From: Desulforapulum autotrophicum HRM2
Lineage (GTDB): Bacteria; Desulfobacterota; Desulfobacteria; Desulfobacterales; Desulfobacteraceae
Direction of reading: 5' to 3'
DNA length: 64,000 nt
Assembly (NCBI RefSeq): GCF_000020365.1
Contig: NC_012108.1
Span: forward strand, 3,534,001 to 3,598,000
Made by a program: the position numbers and the translations under genes. Numbering within the stretch: position 1 is the stretch's first letter; each line of letters starts with the position of its first letter. Positions 38,298-47,467 of the stretch are shown here, piece after piece. Under the pieces are notes generated by a model that searched no databases, was not told where the DNA came from, and saw only the letters and a program-made list of their open reading frames with translations.

Positions 38298-39965
38298 CTA
38301 CATTCTTTCAGGGGCAGAAACGCCCAGCAGGTTCAACCCGTTCCGGATAACCGTTTTCACGGCAAAAACAAGAGAAATCCGTCCCCGGGAGAGTTCCCTG
38401 TCAGGGGTAATGACCTTGTGCCGGTTGTAATATCCGTGGAAGGCCGAAGCCAGCCCCATGAGATAGGTAAAGATGACATGGGGATGGAGGGTTGCCGCAC
38501 TCTTTTCAACGGTTTCAGGAAAGGCTGCAAGAATCTTGAGAAGATTTATCTCTTCTGGTTCCACCAGCAACTCCCTGTTCCCGGCCCCGGGTTTTTCAGC
38601 CTCGTTGAGCACTTTTTCAGACACCGCCTTCATGAGAATCCCTGCAATACGCGCATGGACATACTGCACGTAATAAACGGGATTGTCACTGGTCTTCTGC
38701 TTGGCCACCTCAAGGTCAAAATCAAGACCGCTGTCATAGCTTCGACTCAAAAAGAGAAACCGGGCTGCATCCTTTCCCACCTCGTCCACAATATCTTTGA
38801 GGGTTACAAATTCACCGGACCGGCTGGACATGGCAACGGGTTGACCGTTCCTGAGAAGGTTCACAAGCTGAACCAGGATCACGTCAAACTGGTCGCTTTG
38901 TCTGCCAGATGCATCAATGGCAGCGTTGATCCGATTGATATACCCGTGGTGATCTGCGCCCCACACATCAATAACCCGGTCAAACCCCCGGTCAAACTTT
39001 TCCATATGATAGGCAATGTCCGAGGCAAAATAGGTGGTAATACCATTGTTTCTCACAACCACCCTGTCTTTTTCATCCCCGTAACGTTCGGTCCTGAACC
39101 ATTGTGCGCCGTCCTTTTCATAGATGACGTCCCTGGCCTTGAACTCCTCTATGGCCTTCTGAACACGACCCGAGGCATAAAGGCTCTCCTCACTGAACCA
39201 CTGGTCGTACTCAACCCCGAAAGCCACCAGATCGGCCCGGATACCCGAAAGAATGACCTGGGCGGCAAATTTGGCACAGATGGAAACAGCCTCAGCCTCG
39301 TCTTTTTCAGAAAGTTCCCGACCCATCTTACCGTGGAGGTCCGCTGCAATCTCCTTTATATAGTCGCCCTGGTAGCAATCTGTGGGAAATTCAACCTCAC
39401 GGCCAAGCTGCTGACAGAGTCTCAACCACACGGAAAGCCCAAGGGTGCGGATCTGCCGGCCCGAATCGTTGATATAATACTCCCGCTGCACATCAAATCC
39501 GGCAAACGAAAGAATATTTGCCACGGCATCCCCCACTGCCGCCCCCCTTGCATGGCCCACATGGAGCGGCCCCGTGGGATTTGCACTGACAAACTCCACC
39601 TGGACCTTTTTACCGGCGCCAAAATCAGAACTTCCGAATCGGTCATCCTCCTTTACGATGCGATCAAGGGTCGGATACCAGGCCCGGTTGGCAAGGAAGA
39701 AATTGATGAATCCCGGCCCTGCAATCTCTGTTTTTTCGATGACGCTGTCCGAGTCCATACAGGAGATAACCGCCTCGGCAATTTTCCTTGGGGCCATCTT
39801 CTGGGTGGCGGCCGAAACCATGGCAAAGTTGGTTGAAAAATCGCCGTGGGCTTCGTGACGGGGGGCTTCAATCTCCATTCCAGGAAATTCATCGGATTTA
39901 AGGAGCCCTTTGTCAAACGCTCGTCGGGCACCGCCAAGGATGAGTTGTTTTATGGATTCTTTCAT
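38298..39965 (-). CDS. argS: Arginyl-tRNA synthetase
   Basis: ArgS charges tRNA-Arg. The 555 residues show the HIGH motif in [20 protein letters not shown], the arginine-specific N-terminal Add-1 domain (residues 1-110, [12 protein letters not shown]) and a C-terminal anticodon-binding helical domain ending [12 protein letters not shown]. As in many ArgS, the canonical KMSKS loop is replaced, here by [11 protein letters not shown]. It follows the acidic hypothetical gene by 8 bases. Confidence 0.97.
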
Positions 39966-39973
39966 TTTCAGCT

Positions 39974-40435
39974 CTAATTCTCTTGCTCTGAATCATCATC
40001 GATGTGGAATTTCGGCGTATCATCATCCGAATCAATCTCTTTGATATCATCCTCACTCAGGTCTTCATCATCCGAGGTCAAAAGGCCGTCAAGATCCACA
40101 TCCTCATCTTCCTCTTCAATCTCCAGCCCTTCGAGGCCTTCCAGGGTCTCGGTATCATCAAAATCGACCACAAGAACTTCCTCATTACCCTCCTCCAGAT
40201 AACCGGAAAGAGCGGCAAAAAGTTTTGTGGCAAGGATATTCGGTGGAAAGAAATTTTTCCGCCTCACCATTTCCATCATAGCAGCCTGACCTTTTCCCAG
40301 GACAGACTTGAGCGCCTCAACATCATACTCTTCAAAGTGGAGGGGCACAAAGGTTCCCGGATCAGACTCTGCCGATTCGGAAATTTTTAATCTGCCCTTC
40401 TTTGCGTCAATTTCAAATGCAAACTTCTGTTTCAT
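39974..40435 (-). CDS. Hypothetical protein with highly acidic C-terminal tail
   Basis: This 153-residue protein has a folded-looking N-terminal part (1-95, with charged helices around [17 protein letters not shown]) and a C-terminal 55 residues that are mostly Asp and Glu with repeats such as [10 protein letters not shown] and [10 protein letters not shown]. Such tails can mimic nucleic acid or bind metals and basic proteins. I do not recognise the family. It is the first gene of the argS-SPOR-gatCA-mutL run. Confidence 0.75.
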
Positions 40436-40557
40436 CGTTGTCTCCCATGCCCATATATAGACCTTAGATTGTGTTCAAATTGCAAACACTAAAATATAGC
40501 TCGATTATCCCGCCTGTCAACATTAAGATGAACTTTAAAATATATGTTTTTTTATGG

Positions 40558-40586
40558 TTGACCTGCAAATACCAAGGTGATATATA
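40558..40586 (+). promoter_or_regulatory. Promoter of the tRNA-Ser genes
   Basis: TTGACC (40558-40563) and TATATA (40581-40586) are exactly 17 bases apart, with the first tRNA starting 15 bases later. Confidence 0.75.
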
Positions 40587-40601
40587 GCTCAGGTCAATCA
40601 G

Positions 40602-40689
40602 GGAGGAGTGGCCGAGTGGCTGAAGGCGGCGGTCTTGAAAACCGTTGAGTGTCAAAGCTCCGTGGGTTCGAATCCTACCTCCTCCGCCA
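40602..40689 (+). tRNA. tRNA-Ser (UGA anticodon)
   Basis: An 88-base type II tRNA. The acceptor stem GGAGGAG pairs with CTCCTCC, followed by G and an encoded CCA. The anticodon loop CTTGAAA gives anticodon TGA, reading UCA codons. The long variable arm and GGTTCGAATC T-loop are typical for serine. Confidence 0.97.
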
Positions 40690-40697
40690 GTTTAAAC

Positions 40698-40789
40698 GGA
40701 GAAATGGCCGAGTGGCTGAAGGCGCTCGCCTGCTAAGCGAGTATAGGGGTAAAACTCTATCGAGAGTTCGAATCTCTCTTTCTCCGCCA
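40698..40789 (+). tRNA. tRNA-Ser (GCU anticodon)
   Basis: A 92-base type II tRNA, 8 bases after the first. The acceptor stem GGAGAAA pairs with TTTCTCC; the anticodon loop CTGCTAA gives GCT, reading AGC and AGU. It has a long variable arm, the AGTTCGAATCT T-loop and an encoded CCA. The two genes share the GTGGC/GCCGAGTGGCTGAAGGCG body and are probably one transcript. Confidence 0.97.
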
Positions 40790-40803
40790 GTTTTAAAAGT
40801 TTT

Positions 40804-40838
40804 AAGGCTCGACACTGTTTAGGTGTCGGGCCTTTTTT
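40804..40838. terminator. Terminator after the tRNA genes
   Basis: AAGGC-CGACAC pairs with GTGTCG-GCCTT around a loop of about 7 bases, followed by six T on the plus strand. It ends just at the stop of the minus-strand DUF6909-like gene and could serve both. Confidence 0.88.
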
Positions 40839-42527
40839 CTATTTAAAATCTGCCATGATTTTTTCAAGAATGACCTTGGTGATCAAATAGGTGGGTTTCA
40901 CCCCCTCATCGCCCATGGGACCTGCGGCAAGGGTGTTGCCGGTCTTGAGGGGATTGTCCGAGGCATAGTAGGCGTACAGGGTTCTGGTGTTGCTGGGTAT
41001 GAACCCCTTGATAATGGCAGCGCTGATGGCCTTTTGATAGTGCCCCCCTTCCATCTCAAGACCCACTGCCCGCCAGTCCTTCTGGAACATCTCAAGCACA
41101 TCCCGATTCTGGAGGCTTGTGCCGAGAACCGTTGCCATGGGTCCCGTGTACACCGCAAGTTCACCGTTAAAATCTTCAACTGCCAGGTCATTTTCAACAA
41201 TGTAGTTGTCAGAGGTTCCCTCGCATACATGGGCCGTGGCAAGCATGATATCCCCGGTTTCCCCGGTAAGTATTCCAGCCTTGCCCATGATGGAAATCGA
41301 TCCCACATGGAGGAGCGAGGTTTCGCTGTTTGACGACCAGGGCTTGAGAAGATTTTCCATCAACTCAAAGGCCTGGGCACCAAAAGCGTAATCCATCACA
41401 AGGATGACCGGACGTTCATTCTTCTCCCGGGACAGATCAAACCCAAGGTCCGGGTGGAGGTCAACCGTGTCAAGCAAGGCCGTATCGATGATCTGGCAGT
41501 CAGTGTTTGCCCCGGAACGATCGGGCAGACTCACCAGGCCGTGGGACTGGGCAAGGGCAATGATCTCATCCTTCTTATGCCTCAAGCCGCACAAAAAACC
41601 GTAAAGATCCTTGTCTCCGGCAGACTTTTCAGCCCCAGTGACGGCGGCATATCCATAGAAAAGATTGACAACGCTGTGAAGGTTGGCACTGACAATGTGG
41701 AGGGGGCGACTGGAAAGCCCCAGGTCAAACAGCCGCTCTTTGATGTGGGATGCCCAGATCTTTCCATAGCGATGGTGACCGATGATCTTCATCAACGATG
41801 GTGTGAAATAAATCACCAGGGTATCATCCTTTGACCGGTGCTCATTTTCAATGCGCCAGCCAAGGTTGTAAATAAGGGAAAAAAGTCCATTGTTGCTCTG
41901 GCTTTCCCGTCGATTTTTTTCAAGGGAATCATAGGCTTCCCGGGTTTCATGGTAGGGACGCCCCAGGATGATACTCAGGTTCCAGATGGCCGAATCCAGC
42001 TCCGTCACGGTGAGGTCGTTCTTTTGGTTGACCACCCGCTCAAGCGCCTTCCACTCCATTCTTGGATTGCCATAATCATCGAGCATCCGGCGGTGGATTT
42101 TTCTTGCCTCAATGTTCAAAAAGGCCATATGGGTGACAATATCATAGACCTCACTGATCCCCCGTGAAACGATGAAACAAAGCTCCCGATCGCTGATCCG
42201 GTAGGAAATCCGCCGCCGCCGCAACGGCTCAATGGCCATAAAGGGGGTCTCGTCAAACTGGTCCTCGTCGGTCAGAATAATCTTGGTGGCCTGTTCAATC
42301 CCCTGGGGAAGACGATCAATGACATACTCAAGCCCCTTTATTTCAACCACCCTGGGGTCGTTCATGGAGCCGTATATTTCAGGACTTAAATCCCTCAAAC
42401 ATCCCTCAAGGGCCTTGCCCAGCCGGCCGGACGGTCGATAAAAGCCCCGGATGGCAAGGGAGTCCGTGATGATCTTGAACTCCCGAATGGCAAGCCGGGC
42501 CAGCTGGCTCTTGCTTAACTCCTGCAT
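40839..42527 (-). CDS. DUF6909-like conserved hypothetical protein
   Basis: From the ATG at 42527 this is a 562-residue soluble protein. I associate it with the DUF6909 group; that is recollection, not a search. The C-terminal part has a pattern recalling nucleoside phosphorylases: a glycine-rich loop, [14 protein letters not shown], and [18 protein letters not shown], where those enzymes have a methionine-glutamate base-binding motif. The N-terminal 300 residues are helical and unassigned. The start overlaps the pgi stop by 13 bases, so it is coupled to glucose 6-phosphate isomerase. Upstream in-frame starts within pgi add unlikely residues. Confidence 0.7.
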   Translation of the reverse strand: MQELSKSQLARLAIREFKIITDSLAIRGFYRPSGRLGKALEGCLRDLSPEIYGSMNDPRVVEIKGLEYVIDRLPQGIEQATKIILTDEDQFDETPFMAIEPLRRRRISYRISDRELCFIVSRGISEVYDIVTHMAFLNIEARKIHRRMLDDYGNPRMEWKALERVVNQKNDLTVTELDSAIWNLSIILGRPYHETREAYDSLEKNRRESQSNNGLFSLIYNLGWRIENEHRSKDDTLVIYFTPSLMKIIGHHRYGKIWASHIKERLFDLGLSSRPLHIVSANLHSVVNLFYGYAAVTGAEKSAGDKDLYGFLCGLRHKKDEIIALAQSHGLVSLPDRSGANTDCQIIDTALLDTVDLHPDLGFDLSREKNERPVILVMDYAFGAQAFELMENLLKPWSSNSETSLLHVGSISIMGKAGILTGETGDIMLATAHVCEGTSDNYIVENDLAVEDFNGELAVYTGPMATVLGTSLQNRDVLEMFQKDWRAVGLEMEGGHYQKAISAAIIKGFIPSNTRTLYAYYASDNPLKTGNTLAAGPMGDEGVKPTYLITKVILEKIMADFK

Positions 42528-44182
42528 GTTTTGCTCCTCATCTGCTTGAAAACGTTGATCAGACCGTTGGTTGAACCGTCGTGGGTGACCACGGTTTCGT
42601 GGTCGGCAAGTTCCGGAAAAATTTGACTGGCAAGGGCCTTTCCAAGCTCCACCCCCCACTGGTCAAAGCTGAAAATATTCCACACCACCCCCTGGACAAA
42701 GATCTTATGTTCGTACATGGCAATGATCGCCCCGAGCACCTCGGGTGTGAGTTGTTTAAAAACAATGGTGTTGGACGGGCGGTTTCCATGGAAGACCCGA
42801 TGGGGAAGCAGCCGCCCTAGTTTCTCGCCATCCATGCCCTTGGCTGTCATCTCCCGGGTCACCTCTTGTTCCCCCCTGCCCTTCATCAACGCTTCAGCCT
42901 GGGCAAAGCAGTTGGCAACCAGCAGGGCATGGTGGTCACCCAGGGGATTATGGCTTATGGCAGGCACCAGAAAATCACAGGGAACAATCTGGGTGCCCTG
43001 GTGGAGCAGCTGATAAAATGCGTGCTGCCCGTTGGTCCCGGGCTCTCCCCACACAATGGGGCTGGTGGCATGGGCAACAAGGTTGCCGTTCCGGTCCGTT
43101 GACTTGCCGTTGCTCTCCATGCAGGCCTGCTGGAGATAGGCAGGAAAATATTCAAGGCCCTGGTCATAGGGAAGAACAGCCTCGGTTGGAAAATTGAAAA
43201 AGTTCACATACCAGATGCTGATCATGGCAAGGACAACCGGAATATTCTGCTCAAGGGGCGTGTCTCGAAAGTGGCAGTCCATGTCAAACCCGCCTTTTAA
43301 AAGACGCTTAAAATTGTCAAACCCAATGTAGCAGGCAACGGAAAGCCCTATGGCCGACCACAGGGAGTAACGCCCCCCGACCCAGTCCCAGAACCCAAAC
43401 ATGTTGTCCCTGTCAATACCAAAGGCTTCAACGGCCGCGGCATTGGTTGAAATGGCAACAAAGTGTTGTGCCACATGGCCAGGGTCCCCTGCCCCCTCAA
43501 GGAACCACTGCCTTGCCGATGCCGCATTGGTCATGGTCTCCTGGGTGGTGAATGTCTTTGAAGCGATGATAAAAAGGGTGGTGGCAGGATCAAGCCCCTT
43601 CAAGGTTTCTACAATGTGGGTGCCGTCCACGTTGGAGACAAAGTGGACGTTCAGCCCCTTTCTTGCGTAGGGAGCAAGGGCGGTTGCCACCATCTTGGGG
43701 CCCAGATCCGACCCGCCAATGCCGATGTTGACAATATCCGTGATAGTTCGGTTGGAGTAACCCGTCTGCTGTCCTGAATACACCCGGGTTGAAAAAAGCC
43801 GCATCTGTTCGAGCACCCCCCTGACCCCGGGCATGACATCTTTGCCATCCACAAGAACAGGCGTATCTGCAAGGTTGCGCAGGGCAACGTGGAGAACCGA
43901 TCGCCCCTCGGTCTCATTGATCCTGTCGCCCCTGAACATCATGGCAATGGCCTCCTTTACGCCGGTTTCCCGTGCCAGGTCCATTAGAAGCGCCAGGGTC
44001 TTGTCGGTGATCCGGTTCTTGGAGACATCCACCACCATATCCTTGAATGCCATGGACAAACGCTTAAAACGATCAGGGTCCTGTTGAAAAAGATCGTCCA
44101 TGGCAAGATCCTTTACCCCATCATAATGACGGCCCAAACGTTTCCAGCTTTCTGTCTGGGCAGGGTCAATTTTTTTTAACAT
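42515..44182 (-). CDS. pgi: Glucose-6-phosphate isomerase
   Basis: Pgi interconverts glucose 6-phosphate and fructose 6-phosphate. The 555-residue length suits the large bacterial/eukaryotic type. Visible are [13 protein letters not shown], the phosphate-binding [10 protein letters not shown] loop, [11 protein letters not shown] and the C-terminal [11 protein letters not shown] signature. The 228-base gap to divergent apeB is AT-rich; it has the 15-bp palindrome CTTGTTTTAAACAAG at 44332-44346 and no further gene. Confidence 0.97.
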   Translation of the reverse strand: MLKKIDPAQTESWKRLGRHYDGVKDLAMDDLFQQDPDRFKRLSMAFKDMVVDVSKNRITDKTLALLMDLARETGVKEAIAMMFRGDRINETEGRSVLHVALRNLADTPVLVDGKDVMPGVRGVLEQMRLFSTRVYSGQQTGYSNRTITDIVNIGIGGSDLGPKMVATALAPYARKGLNVHFVSNVDGTHIVETLKGLDPATTLFIIASKTFTTQETMTNAASARQWFLEGAGDPGHVAQHFVAISTNAAAVEAFGIDRDNMFGFWDWVGGRYSLWSAIGLSVACYIGFDNFKRLLKGGFDMDCHFRDTPLEQNIPVVLAMISIWYVNFFNFPTEAVLPYDQGLEYFPAYLQQACMESNGKSTDRNGNLVAHATSPIVWGEPGTNGQHAFYQLLHQGTQIVPCDFLVPAISHNPLGDHHALLVANCFAQAEALMKGRGEQEVTREMTAKGMDGEKLGRLLPHRVFHGNRPSNTIVFKQLTPEVLGAIIAMYEHKIFVQGVVWNIFSFDQWGVELGKALASQIFPELADHETVVTHDGSTNGLINVFKQMRSKTCRS

Positions 44183-44410
44183 CCTTCCCCCTTAGTTCAA
44201 TTATCAGAACAGGTATCAACGCACCTTTTGGATTCTGGTTTTAAAATATGAATCCCCACCGGCAGGTGCGGCAATTGGCTTTTTTTTACAGATACCACGG
44301 AGAAAAAACCAAAGCAATAGCGGATAAACTTCTTGTTTTAAACAAGGGTTGTCTGATATTAATGGCTAAAATTCTTATACCCCAAAACGCTAACCCAAGA
44401 GAACAAACCC

Positions 44411-45775
44411 ATGCCCCCTGAAAAACAACCCCCCGATAAGTTTAACCAGGCAAAATTTAATCAGGAACTTTTCACCTTTATTGACAACTCCCCAACCCCC
44501 TTTCATGCGGTCCGGTCCATGGAAAAGGCGCTCAACAAGCAAGGATTCATCCACCTTGACGAGGGTGATGCCTGGCATCTTGAAACCAATGGCTGCTACT
44601 ATGTCACCCGGAACAACTCGTCGCTCATCGCATTTAAAATGGGGGGGACACCCCCCTGGGAGACAGGGATAAAAATTATCGGGGCCCACACGGACAGCCC
44701 CTGCCTGAGGGTCAAGCCCTCACCCCTGCAACGCCAGGATTCAATGACCCGCCTTGGCTGCGAGGTGTATGGCGGGACCTTGCTCAACACCTGGTTTGAC
44801 CGGGGTCTCAACCTTGCCGGAAGGGTCACCTGCCGCACGGTTGAAAAGGGAAAAGAACGTATCCAGAGCTTTTTGATCAACTACAACCGGCCCGTAGCCA
44901 TCATTCCAAGCCTTGCCATCCACCTGGACCGGGAAGCCAACACCAACCGAACAGTCAACCCCGAAGTCCACATTTCCCCGCTTTTTTCCCTGGATGACCA
45001 GATGAATAACCCTGAACAAAACGATTCGTTCAAGGCGATCCTCCTCAAACGGGTCAACGAGGAACACCCCTCCCATGAACTGGTTGAGGTCATGGCCCAC
45101 GAGCTTTCGTTCTCCCATGCCGAGCCCTGCTTTTACACGGGCCTTGACCGCGAAATCATTTCAGCCCCAAGGCTTGACAACCTTCTGTCCTGCCATTCAG
45201 CCCTTAAAAGTCTGTGGTCGGCAGCCCCCTGCACCACTGCCATGGTGGTTTTTGCCGACAACGAGGAGGTGGGCAGTGAAACCCGGACAGGGGCCAGGGG
45301 ATCTTTTCTTCAATCGATTCTGTCACGGATGACACAAACCCCGGAACAACTTGCAAGAACAACAGCCCGGTCATTCATGATCTCCTGCGACAATGCCCAT
45401 GGGGTCCATCCGGCCTTCAGGGAAAAACATGAACCCAACCACCGGCCACTGCTCAACACCGGCCCCGTGCTCAAGATCAATGCATCCCAGCGCTATGCCA
45501 CCAACTCGGAGTCAGGTGCTGTTTTTAAAGAAATCTGCGCAGGGGCCAAACTTGTGGTGCAGGATTTTGTCATGAGAAGCGACCTTGCCTGCGGAAGCAC
45601 CATCGGCCCGGCCATTGCCGCAAGAGCAGGCATCCGGACCGTTGATGTCGGGGCCGCAACCCTTGCCATGCATTCAGTGCGGGAAGTGACCGGAGCAAAA
45701 GACCCAATGATGATGTTCAAGGCCCTGAATCACTACCTCTCACTTGATGAACTGCCGCTTTTATCCTTGACATAA
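44411..45775 (+). CDS. apeB: M18-family aminopeptidase (aspartyl aminopeptidase type)
   Basis: This 454-residue cytoplasmic metallo-aminopeptidase of family M18 removes N-terminal residues, preferring acidic ones in characterised members. It begins after a disordered, charged 12 residues with FNQELFTFIDNSPTPFHAV, the family N-terminus. Di-zinc ligands sit in IIGAHTDSP (His, Asp), DNEEVGSET (Glu pair), ISCDNAHGVHP (Asp) and the C-terminal ATLAMHSVRE (His). It is the last gene before the dsr region and ends about 100 bases upstream of it. Confidence 0.93.
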   Translation: MPPEKQPPDKFNQAKFNQELFTFIDNSPTPFHAVRSMEKALNKQGFIHLDEGDAWHLETNGCYYVTRNNSSLIAFKMGGTPPWETGIKIIGAHTDSPCLRVKPSPLQRQDSMTRLGCEVYGGTLLNTWFDRGLNLAGRVTCRTVEKGKERIQSFLINYNRPVAIIPSLAIHLDREANTNRTVNPEVHISPLFSLDDQMNNPEQNDSFKAILLKRVNEEHPSHELVEVMAHELSFSHAEPCFYTGLDREIISAPRLDNLLSCHSALKSLWSAAPCTTAMVVFADNEEVGSETRTGARGSFLQSILSRMTQTPEQLARTTARSFMISCDNAHGVHPAFREKHEPNHRPLLNTGPVLKINASQRYATNSESGAVFKEICAGAKLVVQDFVMRSDLACGSTIGPAIAARAGIRTVDVGAATLAMHSVREVTGAKDPMMMFKALNHYLSLDELPLLSLT

Positions 45776-45835
45776 AACCCAAGGGTAGTTATATGGCTAA
45801 GGTTATCGAGAACCAGATCGTCTAATTAATTTATC

Positions 45836-45854
45836 TGAATCCCAAGGGGATTCA
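45836..45854. promoter_or_regulatory. 19-bp palindrome in the leader of the RsbRD_N-dsrMKJOP operon
   Basis: TGAATCCC and GGGATTCA are perfect 8-bp arms around AAG. The right arm ends 2 bases before the GGGAG ribosome site of the gene at 45873. It could be a protein operator or an RNA hairpin that affects ribosome access. Confidence 0.55.
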
Positions 45855-45872
45855 CGGGAGTACTGAATCTTC

Positions 45873-46385
45873 ATGGATTTTCAAAAAGACATAAAAAAAA
45901 GTCTTCAAACAAACAAAAAAAAGATCCTCGACCAATGGTTTGATGCCACCATAAAAACATATCCTTCCGAAACAGCACGGGTGCTTGGCCGCATTAAAAA
46001 TAAATTTGACAACCCCGTGGGTGCTGCCACCCACGAAAGCCTTGAAGCTGTTTTTGAAGAGATACTCAAGGAGATGGACCCCACAGCCCTTGAGGATGCC
46101 ATTGACCCCATCATCCGTATCCGGGCTGTCCAGAATTTCACACCAGCATCTGCCGTGGGGTTTGTGTTTGACCTCAAAGAAATCGCAAAAAAAATCATGG
46201 CGCCGGAATTGCACGAAACCTTTGACAGACGGGTCGATACAATAGCCCTTGCAGCATTTAACCGGTACATGAGATGTCGAGAAGCGATATTCCTTATAAA
46301 GGCTACCGAAGCCAAAAAACGGATTCACTCAGCCTTTGAAAGGGCAGGTTTAGTAACGGAGCTAAAGGAAAAGGAACTCTTTTAG
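45873..46385 (+). CDS. RsbRD_N-domain protein upstream of dsrMKJOP
   Basis: This 170-residue, all-helical cytoplasmic protein resembles the N-terminal sensor domain of RsbRD (a stressosome component), with DQWFDATIKTYPSETARVL near the N-terminus and a helical C-terminal half containing HETFDRRVDTIALAAFNRYM. It lacks a STAS domain. Genes of this type commonly precede dsrM in sulfate reducers. The fold has been suggested to bind heme or gases in relatives, but no ligand motif stands out here. It is 71 bases upstream of dsrM with a long hairpin between them. A regulatory or assembly role for the Dsr complex is an inference. Confidence 0.82.
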   Translation: MDFQKDIKKSLQTNKKKILDQWFDATIKTYPSETARVLGRIKNKFDNPVGAATHESLEAVFEEILKEMDPTALEDAIDPIIRIRAVQNFTPASAVGFVFDLKEIAKKIMAPELHETFDRRVDTIALAAFNRYMRCREAIFLIKATEAKKRIHSAFERAGLVTELKEKELF

Positions 46386-46402
46386 CTCGCAAAATTTTAA
46401 AC

Positions 46403-46435
46403 AGGCCCAATAAGGTTCCAAACCTTACCGGGCCT
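46403..46435. promoter_or_regulatory. Stable hairpin between the RsbRD_N gene and dsrM
   Basis: AGGCCC (46403-46408) pairs with GGGCCT (46430-46435), and TAAGGTT with AACCTTA, around a 3-base loop with a symmetrical 2+2 internal loop. No T-run follows, so it is unlikely to be a simple terminator. A processing or stability element that separates expression of dsrMKJOP from the first gene is plausible. Confidence 0.6.
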
Positions 46436-46456
46436 CAATAGTGAGGTGGTTAGAAT

Positions 46457-47464
46457 ATGAAGCAAAAGTACATGTTACCCCTGACAGGCGTTTTTCTGCT
46501 TTTTCTGCTGGCATACGCAGGGGTTGAGGGCGCCGGGATGCAATGGTTCTTTGGAATCGTTGTGCCCTACGCAGCGGTCGCAGCTTTTATCGCCGGGTTT
46601 ATATACCGGGTGATGGGCTGGGCAGCGTCTGCCGTACCCTTCCGGATTCCCACAACCTGCGGTCAGCAAAAATCCCTACCGTGGATCAAACAGAACCGCA
46701 TTGACAACCCTGACACTGCTGCCGGGGTATTCGTGCGAATGGTGCTTGAAATCTGTGCATTCAGGTCCCTGTTTCGAAACACCAAGGCTGCATTCAACAG
46801 AAATGAGAAAAACAAGATCACCTACTCCTGGGAAATCTTTCTCTGGGTGGGCGCCCTTGCCTTTCATTACGCATTTCTGGTGGTGATTCTACGGCACCTG
46901 AGGTTTTTCCTCAACCCGGTTCCGGTCTGCGTCAAGGCCCTTGAGTACCTTGACGGCATCATCCAGATCGGCCTTCCCGGCATTTTTCTGTCGGGTATCG
47001 TGCTTCTGGCGGCAACCCTGTTTCTCCTTGCCCGTAGAATTTTTGATGAAAAGGTAAGCTATATCTCCCTTGCAGCTGACTATTTTCCGCTGTTCCTTAT
47101 CATCGGCATTGCAGCAACCGGCATATCCATGCGTTACTTCACCAAGGTAGACATCCTTGGGGTCAAGACATTTACCATGGGCCTTGCCACCTTCCACCCG
47201 GTAATTCCGGAAGGCGTCGGCGGTCTTTTTTATGCCCACCTCTTTATGGTCAGCGTGCTTCTTGCCTATATTCCCGTAAGTAAACTCATGCACATGGCCG
47301 GCGTCTTTTTGAGCCCCACAAGAAACATGGCAAACAACAACCGGATGAAACGGCACATCAACCCCTGGAACTATGCGGTGGAAATTCATACCTATGCGCA
47401 GTATGAAGATCACTTTAGGGAAAAAATGATAGAAGCTGGACTTCCAGTGGATAAGAAGGAGTAA
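46457..47464 (+). CDS. dsrM: DsrM, heme-b membrane subunit of DsrMKJOP
   Basis: DsrM is the NarI-like cytochrome b of the sulfite-reduction-associated redox complex. The 335-residue protein has an N-terminal membrane pair (residues 5-55) and four to five more helices, with histidines in LAFHYAFLVVILRHLRF and GLFYAHLFMVSVLLAYIPVSKLMHM suited to bind heme b. It exchanges electrons with menaquinone and passes them to DsrK. It is followed at 3 bases by dsrK. Confidence 0.95.
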   Translation: MKQKYMLPLTGVFLLFLLAYAGVEGAGMQWFFGIVVPYAAVAAFIAGFIYRVMGWAASAVPFRIPTTCGQQKSLPWIKQNRIDNPDTAAGVFVRMVLEICAFRSLFRNTKAAFNRNEKNKITYSWEIFLWVGALAFHYAFLVVILRHLRFFLNPVPVCVKALEYLDGIIQIGLPGIFLSGIVLLAATLFLLARRIFDEKVSYISLAADYFPLFLIIGIAATGISMRYFTKVDILGVKTFTMGLATFHPVIPEGVGGLFYAHLFMVSVLLAYIPVSKLMHMAGVFLSPTRNMANNNRMKRHINPWNYAVEIHTYAQYEDHFREKMIEAGLPVDKKE

Positions 47465-47467
47465 TCG

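Noticed and set aside
38418-39836. 472-codon plus-strand reading frame opposite argS
   Set aside because: Antisense shadow of a clear arginyl-tRNA synthetase; composition is not protein-like.
44332-44346. 15-bp palindrome CTTGTTTTAAACAAG between pgi and apeB as a regulator site
   Set aside because: AT-rich and single; short palindromes of this type are expected by chance in such gaps, and it does not fit the Rex spacing.
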